From contig JALAHE010000005.1 in assembly GCA_022712075.1 (NCBI GenBank), positions 1 to 23,100 on the forward strand: a stretch of 23,100 nt of DNA, written 5' to 3'. The notes beneath the pieces are model-generated. The model had not been told where the DNA came from. It was given only the letters and a program-made list of their open reading frames with translations, and did no database searches. The stretch is from Galactobacter sp. Lineage in GTDB: Bacteria > Actinomycetota > Actinomycetes > Actinomycetales > Micrococcaceae. Positions 1-7,524 of this stretch are shown here, piece after piece. The position numbers and the translations under genes were made by a program. Every line of letters begins with the position of its first letter. The stretch's first letter is position 1.

Positions 1-8
1 CCGCCACC

Positions 9-101
9 CTGGCCTGACCCCGCGCGGGCGGGGCCAGCGCCGCCGGACACAGCGCACCGGGGGCGGGCCACCTCCGGGTGACCGGCCGCCGTCGCGCTGT
101 G
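9..101 (-). terminator. Possible terminator hairpins downstream of SURF1
   Basis: This non-coding stretch follows the SURF1 stop codon on the minus strand. Two inverted repeats are visible: CCCCGC/GCGGGG (18-23 with 28-33), with CTGG/CCAG further out, and CACAGCGC/GCGCTGTG (48-55 with 94-101). Neither is followed by a T tract, so termination is only a guess. No coding region can be supported in positions 1-114. Confidence 0.3.
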
Positions 102-114
102 ACAAGGGGAAGCC

Positions 115-1053
115 CTAGTGGGGCTTCTGGATGCCCGTCACGAGCGAGGAGTTGGTGACGTCGTTGCCGCGGCTCTCCTCGGCGTCGATGAGCGCGTCCT
201 CGGCCTCCTCGTCGTGGAGCGCGCCGTCGCGGCGCGGCTTGATCACCTTGGCCCGCTGGCGCCGCCGCGCGCTGTGCTGCAGCACGCCGCCGTTGGCCGC
301 GGCCTCGGCCGCCGCCTCGCGGTCCTCGCGGTTGATGCGCGCCTGCTGGCGCGCCGCGTAGCCGAAGCCAACAAAGAAGAGGATGCCGAAGGCCGCCCAC
401 TGCAGGGCGTAGGACCAGTGCATTCCCTCGTCGGCCTCGGGCTTGGGGCGCGGGGCGGGCTTGGTGGCGGGTGCCGGATCCTCGGAGGCGAGCAGGCCGT
501 AGGCGGAGCCGGAGATCTCGAGGCCCGTGCGCTGAGCGACCCCGGCCAGGTCGATGGAGGCGATCTGGCCCTCGGGGGCGTCGCGGCCGATGTCCGGCTC
601 GCCGGCCTTGACGCGGGCCGTAATGGTGACCGTGCCGCTCGGGGGAGCCGGGACGTTCTCCGGCTCCTGCACCGGGCCGTCGCCGTTCTTCATCCACCCG
701 CGGTCGATCAGCACGATGCTTCCCTGCTCGGTGCGGAAGGGCACGAGGACCTCCATGCCCAGCGCCGAGCTCAAGGTGCGCTGGCGGACAAAGAGCGTGG
801 AATCGCTGAGGTACTCACCGGTGAGTTTGACGGGGCGGAACTCGGCGGCGGCCGGCAGTTCGGCAAAGAGGTCGACGGCGCTCTGGCCCGTCAGCGGCGC
901 AGCGTCCCAGTTGGCGGCCACCTGCTTGTTTTCGCTGGAGACCTCGGCGCGGCGGTCCCATTGCCACCAGGACAGGGCGGCGCAGACCATCGCAAAGACG
1001 ATCACCATCATGAGCCAGCCAACCCAGCGGGTGCTGGCGAGGAAGCGGTACAT
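115..1053 (-). CDS. SURF1 family cytochrome oxidase biogenesis protein
   Basis: This 312-aa protein has the SURF1 layout: a transmembrane helix at about residues 11-31, an extracytoplasmic domain, and a second helix at about 215-235 preceded by the family's Y-A-x-Q-W stretch (YALQWAAFG). Other family signatures are LTGEYL (77-82) and VLIDRGW (114-120). SURF1 proteins help assemble haem-copper cytochrome c oxidase, so the organism respires aerobically. A charged, Ala/Glu/Arg-rich cytoplasmic tail of about 75 residues follows the second helix. I chose the ATG at 1053 because AGGAGG lies just upstream and it overlaps the previous stop codon by one base (TGATG). A longer in-frame start at 1131 would add 26 residues without family similarity. 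It is the last gene of the DUF3099 - 95-aa protein - SURF1 operon. Stop codon is TAG. Confidence 0.9.
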   Translation of the reverse strand: MYRFLASTRWVGWLMMVIVFAMVCAALSWWQWDRRAEVSSENKQVAANWDAAPLTGQSAVDLFAELPAAAEFRPVKLTGEYLSDSTLFVRQRTLSSALGMEVLVPFRTEQGSIVLIDRGWMKNGDGPVQEPENVPAPPSGTVTITARVKAGEPDIGRDAPEGQIASIDLAGVAQRTGLEISGSAYGLLASEDPAPATKPAPRPKPEADEGMHWSYALQWAAFGILFFVGFGYAARQQARINREDREAAAEAAANGGVLQHSARRRQRAKVIKPRRDGALHDEEAEDALIDAEESRGNDVTNSSLVTGIQKPH

Positions 1054-1340
1054 CAGCCCTCCTGGGGCGGGAAGTGAAAGGGGGTCACCTCGCGCAGGAA
1101 GCCCCGCGTCGAGAGGTAATCGGAGAGCCACTCGCGGTGGTCATCGCAGGCCAGCCAGGTCTTGCGCCGCTCAGGCGGGTGGATGCGGGGGTTGTTCCAG
1201 AGCAGGGCCCAGGCGGCCGGGGCGCGGCATCCCTTGCGCGAGCACGGTGGGTGCGCCCCTGCTTCGTCCGGCTGGTTCGTTGGGCGGACCTGGGGCGGTC
1301 CCTGGGCCTGGAGTGCCGACAGGAGATCGAAGTCAGCCAC
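1053..1340 (-). CDS. Small conserved Cys/His protein, possible zinc-binding
   Basis: This is a 95-aa soluble protein of unknown function with no signal or membrane segment. Similar small proteins are found next to SURF1 in other actinobacteria, sometimes labelled acetone carboxylase; nothing here supports that name. Visible features are Cys33-x4-Cys38, Cys65-x2-His68 and a conserved-looking core ALLWNNPRIHPPERRKTW between them. The CX4C...CX2H spacing could bind zinc, which is inference. The GTG start at 1340 overlaps the DUF3099 stop by 8 nt, and its TGA shares one base with the SURF1 ATG. Translational coupling is therefore likely, and a role near SURF1 or oxidase assembly is possible but unproven. 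Confidence 0.75.
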   Translation of the reverse strand: MADFDLLSALQAQGPPQVRPTNQPDEAGAHPPCSRKGCRAPAAWALLWNNPRIHPPERRKTWLACDDHREWLSDYLSTRGFLREVTPFHFPPQEG

Positions 1341-1800
1341 GGTTCTCGGCTTCCGGACGCTCCGGTTTGTCGGTGGCGTTGGGCTCGGGCTCGAAGCTTC
1401 CCTCGATCACCTCGGAGGAGGCGTCCTCTTCCGTCGCGGCGGCGGATGCCTGCCCCTCGGGTCGCTCGGACCCTTCGGCGGGTCGCTCGCCGGGGTCCAG
1501 CGCGTCGGCCGGCGGGGCCTGCAGGAACGTGGCCGAGTCGTCGCCGCCAGGATCGGTGATGAGGTTCGCGTCAACCACGGCGATCCACGGCAGGATGGCG
1601 GAGGCGGCCAGAAGGGCCACCCCCACCCAGATGTTCCACGTCGCGGCGATGATCGCGCCCGAGACAAACAGCACCGCTCGCAGGGCCATCTTGATGCCGT
1701 AGGAGCGCATGCGCTTGCGAGCCTCGATCGACGCCGCCTCGCGGGCGTCCGTGATCGCGTGGACGCGCGGCTGCTCGGGGTTCGGCTCGTTCTTGCTCAT
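1333..1800 (-). CDS. DUF3099 domain membrane protein
   Basis: This is a 155-aa protein matching the actinobacterial DUF3099 pattern. A short N-terminus (HAITDAREAASIEARKRMRSY, about residues 14-34) leads into two closely spaced transmembrane helices at about 38-54 and 57-80, ending in the family-like LPWIAVVDANL. The last 70 residues are acidic, Pro/Glu-rich and probably disordered. Function is unknown. I chose the ATG at 1800, preceded by GGGGAC; the upstream extension to 1863 is unlike protein. It is the first gene of a three-gene operon with the 95-aa protein and SURF1, and it is divergent from fabG. Confidence 0.82.
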   Translation of the reverse strand: MSKNEPNPEQPRVHAITDAREAASIEARKRMRSYGIKMALRAVLFVSGAIIAATWNIWVGVALLAASAILPWIAVVDANLITDPGGDDSATFLQAPPADALDPGERPAEGSERPEGQASAAATEEDASSEVIEGSFEPEPNATDKPERPEAENRG

Positions 1801-1861
1801 GGTGTCCCCATTGTCCCACCGCCGCGCTTCCCGCGGCCAATCGGCCCGGTGCGCCCTGAGC

Positions 1862-1867
1862 AAGCTA
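1862..1867 (-). promoter_or_regulatory. Weak candidate -10 for the DUF3099-SURF1 operon
   Basis: TAGCTT reads toward the DUF3099 start, about 60 bp upstream of it. No convincing -35 is present, so this is only a candidate. It lies within the 175-bp divergent spacer shared with fabG (1801-1975). Confidence 0.25.
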
Positions 1868-1925
1868 CCCGTCGGTCACTGCTGGGGCGCGGCAGTTCGG
1901 CGGGCGGGCGGGCGGTCCGGCTGGA

Positions 1926-1931
1926 TAGGAT
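1926..1931 (+). promoter_or_regulatory. Candidate -10 for fabG
   Basis: TAGGAT, a common actinobacterial -10, lies 44 bp upstream of the fabG ATG. No -35 consensus is seen at the right spacing. The predicted leader holds a small inverted repeat, CGTGT/ACACG (1940-1944 with 1950-1954), and GAAGAGG as ribosome binding site. Confidence 0.42.
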
Positions 1932-1975
1932 GAAGGCCACGTGTGCGAAACACGGTTCACTAGCGAAGAGGTTTC

Positions 1976-2701
1976 ATGAGCTCTCAGCCCGCCCAGCAGC
2001 CCCGCACCGTCCTCGTGACGGGCGGCAATCGCGGCATCGGCCTGGCGATCGCCCGCGCCTTTGCGGCGCAGGGTGACAACGTCGCCATCACGTCCCGCTC
2101 CGGCGAGGGCCCGGAGGGCCTGTTCACGGTCAAGGCCGATGTCACCGACACCGCGAGCGTGGACGCCGCGATCTCCGAGGTCGAGGCCCACTTCGGCCCG
2201 GTCGAGGTGCTCGTCGCCAATGCCGGCATCACGAAGGACACGCTCATGCTGCGCATGAGCGAGGAGGACTTCACGTCGGTGCTTGACACCAACCTGACGG
2301 GCTCGTTCCGCGTCGTGAAGCGCAGCCTCAAGGGCATGATCAAGGCCCGCCGCGGGCGCGTGGTCTTCATCTCCTCCGTGGTTGGCCTGCTCGGCGGCGC
2401 CGGCCAGGTGAACTACTCAAGCTCCAAGGCGGCCCTCGTCGGCTTCGCTCGCTCGCTCACGCGCGAGCTCGGCGGGCGCGGCATCACCGCCAACGTGGTG
2501 GCCCCCGGCTTCATCGAGACCGAGATGACCGCGGTCCTCGAGGATGAGCTCAAGAAGAGCTACCAGGCGCAGATCCCGGCCGGCCGCTTCGCCCAGCCCG
2601 AGGAGGTCGCCAAGGTTGTCACCTGGCTCGCCTCCGACGACGCCGCCTACATCTCCGGGGCCGTCATCCCCGTTGACGGCGGCCTCGGCATGGGCCACTG
2701 A
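1976..2701 (+). CDS. fabG: 3-oxoacyl-ACP reductase FabG (SDR family)
   Basis: This 241-aa protein reduces 3-oxoacyl-ACP to 3-hydroxyacyl-ACP with NADPH in type II fatty-acid synthesis. It is a classical SDR: cofactor motif TGGNRGIG (15-22), NAG (82-84), catalytic Ser134, Tyr147 and Lys151 in NYSSSK, and the PGFIETEM stretch after the active site. The ATG at 1976 follows GAAGAGG. The next gene is another SDR 58 bp downstream on the same strand, probably co-transcribed. In mycobacteria the comparable position after fabG1/mabA is held by inhA, but the second gene here is not InhA-like. FabG-like enzymes can also act on other substrates; the family assignment is firm, the exact substrate is inferred. 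Confidence 0.9.
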   Translation: MSSQPAQQPRTVLVTGGNRGIGLAIARAFAAQGDNVAITSRSGEGPEGLFTVKADVTDTASVDAAISEVEAHFGPVEVLVANAGITKDTLMLRMSEEDFTSVLDTNLTGSFRVVKRSLKGMIKARRGRVVFISSVVGLLGGAGQVNYSSSKAALVGFARSLTRELGGRGITANVVAPGFIETEMTAVLEDELKKSYQAQIPAGRFAQPEEVAKVVTWLASDDAAYISGAVIPVDGGLGMGH

Positions 2702-2759
2702 CCCCTTCGCTTTCGACTTCACCCATCCCGCCGCGGCAGCGGCGCAAGAGAGGAACACC

Positions 2760-3503
2760 ATGGGATCCCTGACCGGGAAGACCGCCATCGTCACCGGCAG
2801 CTCGCGCGGCATCGGCGCCGATACTGCCCAGCTGCTCGCCGCCGAGGGCGCCAACGTTGTCATCAACTACCGCTCCAAGGCGCCGCGCGCCAACAAAGTC
2901 GTCAAGGCCATCGAGGAGGCGGGCGGTCGCGCCATCGCCGTGCAGGGCGACCTCACCTCGGCCGAGGACCGCGAGGCGCTTGTCGCAGCGGCCATCGAGG
3001 CCTTCGGCACGCTCGACGTGCTGGTCCTGAACGCCTCCGGCGGCATGGAGACCGACCGCGGCGAGGACTACGCGCTGACGCTGAACCGCGACGCCCAGGT
3101 CGGCATGCTCGAGGCCGCCGCACCGCACCTGCCCCGCGGCGGACGCGTCGTGTTCGTGACGAGCCACCAGGCCCACTTCATCGACACGGTTCCCACGCTT
3201 GACGCCTACGAGCCGGTGGCCCGTTCCAAGCGCGCCGGCGAGGTGGCGCTGCGCGAGCAGATCCCCGCTCTGGCCGAGCTGGGCATCACCTTTGTTGTCG
3301 TCTCCGGCGACATGATCGAGGGTACGATCACCGCCACGCTGCTCGATCGTGTCGAGCCGGGCGCCATCGAGGCCCGCCGCGCCGAGGCCGGCAAGCTGTA
3401 CTCCGTGGCCGAGTTCGCCGCCGAGGTGGCCGCCATGGTCACGGCAGACGTGGAGACCGGGCACACCGAGCTCGTGGGCGGCGGCAAGGGCTTCGTGGCC
3501 TGA
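2760..3503 (+). CDS. SDR family protein with altered active site
   Basis: This 247-aa Rossmann-fold SDR has an intact nucleotide-binding motif, TGSSRGIG (12-19), a charged NYRSK after beta-2 suggesting NADP(H), and NASGG in place of NAG. Ser135 (VTSHQ) and Lys157 (ARSK) fit the catalytic Ser and Lys. The residue four before Lys157, where Tyr is expected, is Val153; the nearest Tyr is Tyr150, seven before Lys. The protein may therefore use a different mechanism, a shifted Tyr, or only bind a cofactor. The ATG at 2760 is preceded by GAGAGGAA; an upstream extension lies inside fabG in another frame and is rejected. Substrate is unknown. It is probably expressed with fabG. Confidence 0.85.
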   Translation: MGSLTGKTAIVTGSSRGIGADTAQLLAAEGANVVINYRSKAPRANKVVKAIEEAGGRAIAVQGDLTSAEDREALVAAAIEAFGTLDVLVLNASGGMETDRGEDYALTLNRDAQVGMLEAAAPHLPRGGRVVFVTSHQAHFIDTVPTLDAYEPVARSKRAGEVALREQIPALAELGITFVVVSGDMIEGTITATLLDRVEPGAIEARRAEAGKLYSVAEFAAEVAAMVTADVETGHTELVGGGKGFVA

Positions 3504-3521
3504 GCCGAGCTCCCGACCTGA

Positions 3522-3572
3522 GCAACGAAAAGGAGGCCCTCCCCGTGCGGGGAGGGCCTCCTTTTGCGTTGC
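3522..3572. terminator. Strong bidirectional terminator between SDR and VanW genes
   Basis: A nearly perfect hairpin has 17-bp arms AAAAGGAGGCCCTCCCC and its complement around a GTGC loop (3545-3548), and GCAACG/CGTTGC pairing further out. The A tract on one side and T tract on the other let it work as a Rho-independent terminator for both convergent genes. Confidence 0.9.
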
Positions 3573-3587
3573 TCGCGGGGTGCGGGC

Positions 3588-5609
3588 CTACTTGTTATCG
3601 CAGACGATGCGGTTCCACGGGGAGTAGGTCCAGTTCCACGTCTCCTTGGGGAGCGTCTTGTCCGCCGAGGTGCGAGTGCGGGTCACCGTCACGCTGAAGC
3701 CGGACTTGCCGCCCGCCTCGGGGGTGCACTTGGACGAGGTGTTGTGCACCGTCGTGGGGGAGGTGATGTTGTAGTGGTCGGAGGTCGTCGTCTTGACGTC
3801 CCAGGTCTTCACGCCCCACACCACCGTCTTGACCTGCGAATCCGTCACCCACATCTGCACCACGACGGGGGCCTTGGTGTTGTTCTTCCAGCGCATGTTG
3901 ATCTGGCCAACCCAGAAGGTCGACTCCCGACCGGCGGGGTAGCGATCGAACCATCGGGTGTGCGGTCGGTGCTCAAGGATGTCCATGCCGCTCAGGAAGC
4001 CGGCGTTGTAGGACATCGTGGAGATCTGTGAGATGCCTCCGCCGAGGGCCTCGGAAGAGTTTCCGTTTTCGACGACGCCCGAGACGACGTAGCCGTTGGC
4101 CTGCGTGATCGGACCGAACTGGTCGGCGAGATTGAACTCCTCGCCGGGATTCACGACCGTGCCGTTGACCTTGGCGGCGCCGTTGCGCAGGTTCTTGGTG
4201 CGCTGCGTGTCGTACGTCGGGTACGGGGTCGCGAACTCCACGACCTTCTCCATCTTCCACGACTGTGCCGTCTTGGTGGAGATGGTGGGCTGCGTGATCT
4301 CCAGCTCCACGGTGGCCTTGCGGGCGGACTCCGTCGAGGCCTTCTGCACGGCCGTGGCGAGCGTCTCGGCGTCGATGCCCTTGCCCTCCTCGGCCGGGAC
4401 CACCGAGAGCGCGGCCGAGGCGCCGGAGCCGGTCATCTTGACCGTGGCGTTGCGGCCCTCGGAGGCCATCTTGGGGTTGAGCTCGACGACGGAGGCGACG
4501 AGCTTCTCGCCGTCGAGCGTCAGGGCAGGCTTGCCGTCCTTGACGGCGACGGTGGTGGCGGCGCCGATCGTGGCGGCGGGCAGCTGCGCCTCGGCCGATC
4601 CGTTGGACACGGTGATGGGGCCATCCAGGAGCGGCTGAACGCTCGCGTCGAGGAAGGACTTCCAGTCGGCGGCGGCCACGGCGGGCGCCTGCGTCGAGGA
4701 GGTCGCGGCGATCGAGCCGTCGGCGTGCAGCCACTGTTCCTTCAGCGACGTTGCGGTCGCCTCGGTGTCAATGGCGAGCCCGTCGCGGGGTTCGTTGTAG
4801 TCGGCCTTGCCCTGGGCCACCACGATCGAGCCCTCGACAGGGGCCGTCGAGAGCGACTTCGCCGCCTTCGCGACGGCCGCGCTCAGCGCCTTGTCGTCCA
4901 CCGTCGTCACGGCCTCCGCGTCCTGCGAACCGACGATGCGCGAGAGGATCACGCTCGGGTCCCAGGACAGGCCGGTGAACCGGTCGACCGTCGCGTCGAG
5001 GTCGAGCCCGAGGCCCGCGTCCGCCGGCTTGATGGCCACAGATTGCTCGCCGGCCGTGAGCTTGAGGGCCTTCTGGGCGCGGGGGAGCAGCTGCTCGGAC
5101 AGCGTGGTCTTGGCCTGTTCAGCGCTCTGACCCGAGAGGTCGACGCCGTCCACGCTGAGGTGGGCCGGCAGCTTGTCCTGGGTCAGGAAGGCGGCACCCG
5201 CGTAGGCGCCGCCGGCCACGACCGCCGCGCCCAGGACCGTCCAGGCCGCCACCTTGGCGCCACGACGCTTCTTCTTCGGTGCCACGAGGGGCTCCTCCTG
5301 CCGTTCAACGACCTGTTCAAGGACCGGGGCCGCGGCCGCCTCGGCGGGCGCCACCGGATCCAGGTCAAGGCGCGTGCCGTCCACCGGCTCCTGGACCGGA
5401 GCGAGCGGCTCGACCCGCTGGGCGGGCTCCGCCGGCAGCGGGGCGAGAGGATGCGTTTCGGCGGGCGCGGCGATCGGCGGGTGCTCGACGCGCTGGGGCG
5501 CGGCGTCGGCCTGGTCGCTGCCAGCGGGCTGGCCCGCGTCGCCCGTCTCGCCCACCGGCGGCTCGGGCGCGTTCTCCTCGACCGGTCCCGAGGTCGGGTT
5601 CTCGCTCAC
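3588..5609 (-). CDS. VanW family protein, membrane-anchored, envelope-associated
   Basis: This 673-aa protein has four parts. Residues 1-112 are Pro/Ala/Glu-rich and probably disordered in the cytoplasm. A basic stop (PKKKRRGAK) precedes one transmembrane helix at about 119-142. Then comes an extracytoplasmic region with repeated alpha/beta segments (about 145-445) like the putative peptidoglycan-binding domains found in YoaR/VanW proteins. The VanW domain follows (about 465-600), with VNPGEEFNLADQFGP and GGGISQIS. A C-terminal tail carries Cys628 and Cys670, which could form a disulfide. VanW proteins are linked to cell-wall functions and glycopeptide-resistance clusters, but their biochemical role is unsettled; no van genes are nearby, so resistance should not be inferred. 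The start is GTG at 5609, preceded by AAGGAGA. It appears monocistronic. Confidence 0.87.
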   Translation of the reverse strand: MSENPTSGPVEENAPEPPVGETGDAGQPAGSDQADAAPQRVEHPPIAAPAETHPLAPLPAEPAQRVEPLAPVQEPVDGTRLDLDPVAPAEAAAAPVLEQVVERQEEPLVAPKKKRRGAKVAAWTVLGAAVVAGGAYAGAAFLTQDKLPAHLSVDGVDLSGQSAEQAKTTLSEQLLPRAQKALKLTAGEQSVAIKPADAGLGLDLDATVDRFTGLSWDPSVILSRIVGSQDAEAVTTVDDKALSAAVAKAAKSLSTAPVEGSIVVAQGKADYNEPRDGLAIDTEATATSLKEQWLHADGSIAATSSTQAPAVAAADWKSFLDASVQPLLDGPITVSNGSAEAQLPAATIGAATTVAVKDGKPALTLDGEKLVASVVELNPKMASEGRNATVKMTGSGASAALSVVPAEEGKGIDAETLATAVQKASTESARKATVELEITQPTISTKTAQSWKMEKVVEFATPYPTYDTQRTKNLRNGAAKVNGTVVNPGEEFNLADQFGPITQANGYVVSGVVENGNSSEALGGGISQISTMSYNAGFLSGMDILEHRPHTRWFDRYPAGRESTFWVGQINMRWKNNTKAPVVVQMWVTDSQVKTVVWGVKTWDVKTTTSDHYNITSPTTVHNTSSKCTPEAGGKSGFSVTVTRTRTSADKTLPKETWNWTYSPWNRIVCDNK

Positions 5610-5639
5610 GTGTTCTCCTTCAACGGTTCCGCCGCTCCC

Positions 5640-5678
5640 GGACGGACGGAAGGGCCTGGATCATCCTAGGACGGACGG
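5640..5678 (-). promoter_or_regulatory. Candidate VanW-gene promoter flanked by direct repeats
   Basis: TAGGAT on the minus strand (5663-5668) is a plausible -10 for the VanW gene, about 54 bp upstream of its GTG. A 10-bp direct repeat, GGACGGACGG, occurs at 5640-5649 and 5669-5678, one copy on each side. It could be a regulator site. No -35 is evident. Confidence 0.35.
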
Positions 5679-5738
5679 CCTGACGCGCCCACGATGAAGG
5701 GGGCGGTGGCAGGTCACGTTTGGGTATTGATTGCGCGC

Positions 5739-6626
5739 TCAGGCGCCCCAGCCGAGGGCGGCCGACACGGCGTCGAGCCGGCGCAGGCCGAGGATGCCGT
5801 CGGCGACCGAGCGCAGGGCCGGCTTGGGTTCGACGCCCACGCCGAGGCCAGCCACCGTCAGCAGATCGATGTCGTTGGCCCCGTCGCCGAGGCCGATCGT
5901 TCGCTGCGCCTCGATGTCGTCGGCGGCGCACCAGCGACGCAGAGCAGCCGCCTTGGCGGCGCGGTCAACGACCGGGCCCTCGACCGTGCCGGTCAAGACC
6001 CCGTCGCGCACGCCCAGCACGTTGGCGTGCGCGTGATCCAGCCCAAGGGTCTCGGCCAGGGGCTCGAGGACCTGGATGAAACCGCCGGAGACGGCGCCGA
6101 CCTTGTGACCCCCGGCGTGGGCTGCGGCGATGAGCTCCCGGGCACCAGCGGTGGGCGCGACGTCGGCGGCGACCTCCGCGATGAGGCTCACCGGGAGCCC
6201 GGCGAGGGCCTGAACGCGGTGGTGCAGGGACTGGGCGAAGTCGAGTTCGCCGCGCATGGCGCGCTCGGTCACGGCTGCCACCTCCGCCTCGCGACCCGCG
6301 TGGGCCGCCAGCATCTCGATGACCTCCTGCTCGATGAGCGTGGAGTCGACGTCGGTCACGACGAGTGCGCGACGCGAGCCGCGCAGCGCCGGCGGCACCA
6401 GGAGGCTGGCCTGGCCCTCGGTGGTGTCCTCGCGCAGGAGGGCCCTGAGCGTGCCGAGCTGCGCGTCGTCGAGCTCGAGGTCCCAGGCGGCTCCGCGGAG
6501 CCCGGAGGGCGCGGTGAGCTCGGCGACGGAGGCATCGGCCCCGATCGTCTCGATCCACGACGCGGCGGGGTGTTCACCGGCGGCGTTGGCGGAGCACAGG
6601 GAGACAAGGCGGTACTGCTGGTTCAT
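5739..6626 (-). CDS. serB: Phosphoserine phosphatase SerB
   Basis: This 295-aa cytoplasmic HAD-superfamily enzyme dephosphorylates O-phosphoserine to serine, the last step of the phosphorylated serine pathway. HAD motif I is DVDST (92-96), with nucleophile Asp92 and acid/base Asp94; motif II is SGG (180-182). Lys225 and GDGAND (247-252) complete the site. Residues 1-85 form a degenerate N-terminal domain in the place where many SerB proteins carry ACT-like regulatory domains. The ATG at 6626 has no clear Shine-Dalgarno sequence; CACACT, six bases upstream of the ATG, could be a weak -10 for leaderless transcription. It is divergent from the ABC ATPase gene (94-bp spacer). No other serine-pathway gene is in the window. 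Confidence 0.92.
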   Translation of the reverse strand: MNQQYRLVSLCSANAAGEHPAASWIETIGADASVAELTAPSGLRGAAWDLELDDAQLGTLRALLREDTTEGQASLLVPPALRGSRRALVVTDVDSTLIEQEVIEMLAAHAGREAEVAAVTERAMRGELDFAQSLHHRVQALAGLPVSLIAEVAADVAPTAGARELIAAAHAGGHKVGAVSGGFIQVLEPLAETLGLDHAHANVLGVRDGVLTGTVEGPVVDRAAKAAALRRWCAADDIEAQRTIGLGDGANDIDLLTVAGLGVGVEPKPALRSVADGILGLRRLDAVSAALGWGA

Positions 6627-6707
6627 GTGACCAGTGTGAGCGCTGCGGAGCGCGGGCGGCATATCCGTGACACGCCTTCCGCGCGGGCCTGCGGGCCCCG
6701 CGTGTCT

Positions 6708-6713
6708 TAGGGT
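6708..6713 (+). promoter_or_regulatory. Candidate -10 giving a leaderless ABC ATPase mRNA
   Basis: TAGGGT fits the actinobacterial TANNNT -10 pattern and ends 7 nt before the ATG at 6721, so transcription would start at or next to the start codon. The intervening GGGAGG would sit only one base from the ATG, too close to act as a normal ribosome binding site. Both facts favour a leaderless transcript. Confidence 0.45.
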
Positions 6714-6720
6714 GGGAGGC

Positions 6721-7503
6721 ATGACTGCCGTGCTCGCCTTTGACGATGTTTCCGTGATCCGTGGCGCCCGCCACCTGCTCAAGAACGTGAGCTGGAGCGT
6801 CGGCGAGGACGAGCGCTGGATCGTGATGGGCGCCAACGGCGCCGGCAAGTCGACGCTGTTGCGCATCGCCTCGACGCGGCTCTTCCCCACGCGCGGCACC
6901 GTCGACGTGCTGGGCGAACGCATGGGCAAGGTCGACCTCTCCGAACTGCGGCCCGCGATCGGCGTCAGCTCGGCCCTCCTCGGGCGCGAGATGCGCGAGG
7001 AGGAGACGGCGCTCAACGCCGTCGTGTCCGCGTCTTATGGCATGACCGGGCGCTGGCGCGAGCACTACGACGCCGACGACGAGCGCCGCGCGCTTCAGCT
7101 CCTGAACCAGTGGGGTGCAAGCACCCTGCTCTCGCGCCGCTACGCGACCCTGTCGGAGGGTGAGCGGGCCCGCGTGCTGATCGCCCGCTCGCTCATGTCC
7201 GACCCCGAGCTGCTGCTCCTCGATGAGCCGGCCGCCGGCCTCGACCTTGCGGGCCGCGAGGATCTCGTGCGCCGCCTGGGGGCCTTTGCCGCGAGCCCGC
7301 TCGCGCCGGCCATGGTCCTCGTGACGCACCACCTCGAGGAGATCCCCGAGAACTTCACGCACGCCCTGCTGCTGCGCGACGGCGAGGTCGTCGCCCAGGG
7401 CCCGCTCGAGGAGACGGTGACGCAGGGCAACCTGGAAGCCACCTTCGGCCTGCAGCTGACGCTCAATCGCCAGGGATCGCGTTTCAGCGCCTTCGCGCGC
7501 TGA
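6721..7503 (+). CDS. ABC transporter ATP-binding protein, no cognate permease nearby
   Basis: This is a 260-aa single nucleotide-binding domain. Walker A is GANGAGKST (37-45), the signature is LSEGE (144-148, a variant of LSGGQ), and Walker B is LLLLDEP (164-170) with catalytic Glu169. A switch His lies in VTHHLEE at about 204. It resembles the ModF/YlmA-type stand-alone ATPases. The following gene is a TSUP permease, a secondary carrier that is not a known partner for ABC ATPases, so the substrate cannot be inferred. It heads a likely three-gene operon with the TSUP and TrmH-type genes. Confidence 0.87.
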   Translation: MTAVLAFDDVSVIRGARHLLKNVSWSVGEDERWIVMGANGAGKSTLLRIASTRLFPTRGTVDVLGERMGKVDLSELRPAIGVSSALLGREMREEETALNAVVSASYGMTGRWREHYDADDERRALQLLNQWGASTLLSRRYATLSEGERARVLIARSLMSDPELLLLDEPAAGLDLAGREDLVRRLGAFAASPLAPAMVLVTHHLEEIPENFTHALLLRDGEVVAQGPLEETVTQGNLEATFGLQLTLNRQGSRFSAFAR

Positions 7504-7524
7504 GCTTGAGGGGCGCCGTTCGAC

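Noticed and set aside
3588..5609. Glycopeptide resistance locus because of the VanW domain
   Set aside because: No vanA, vanH, vanX, vanR or vanS relatives are nearby, and VanW proteins are widespread in Gram-positive bacteria without resistance.
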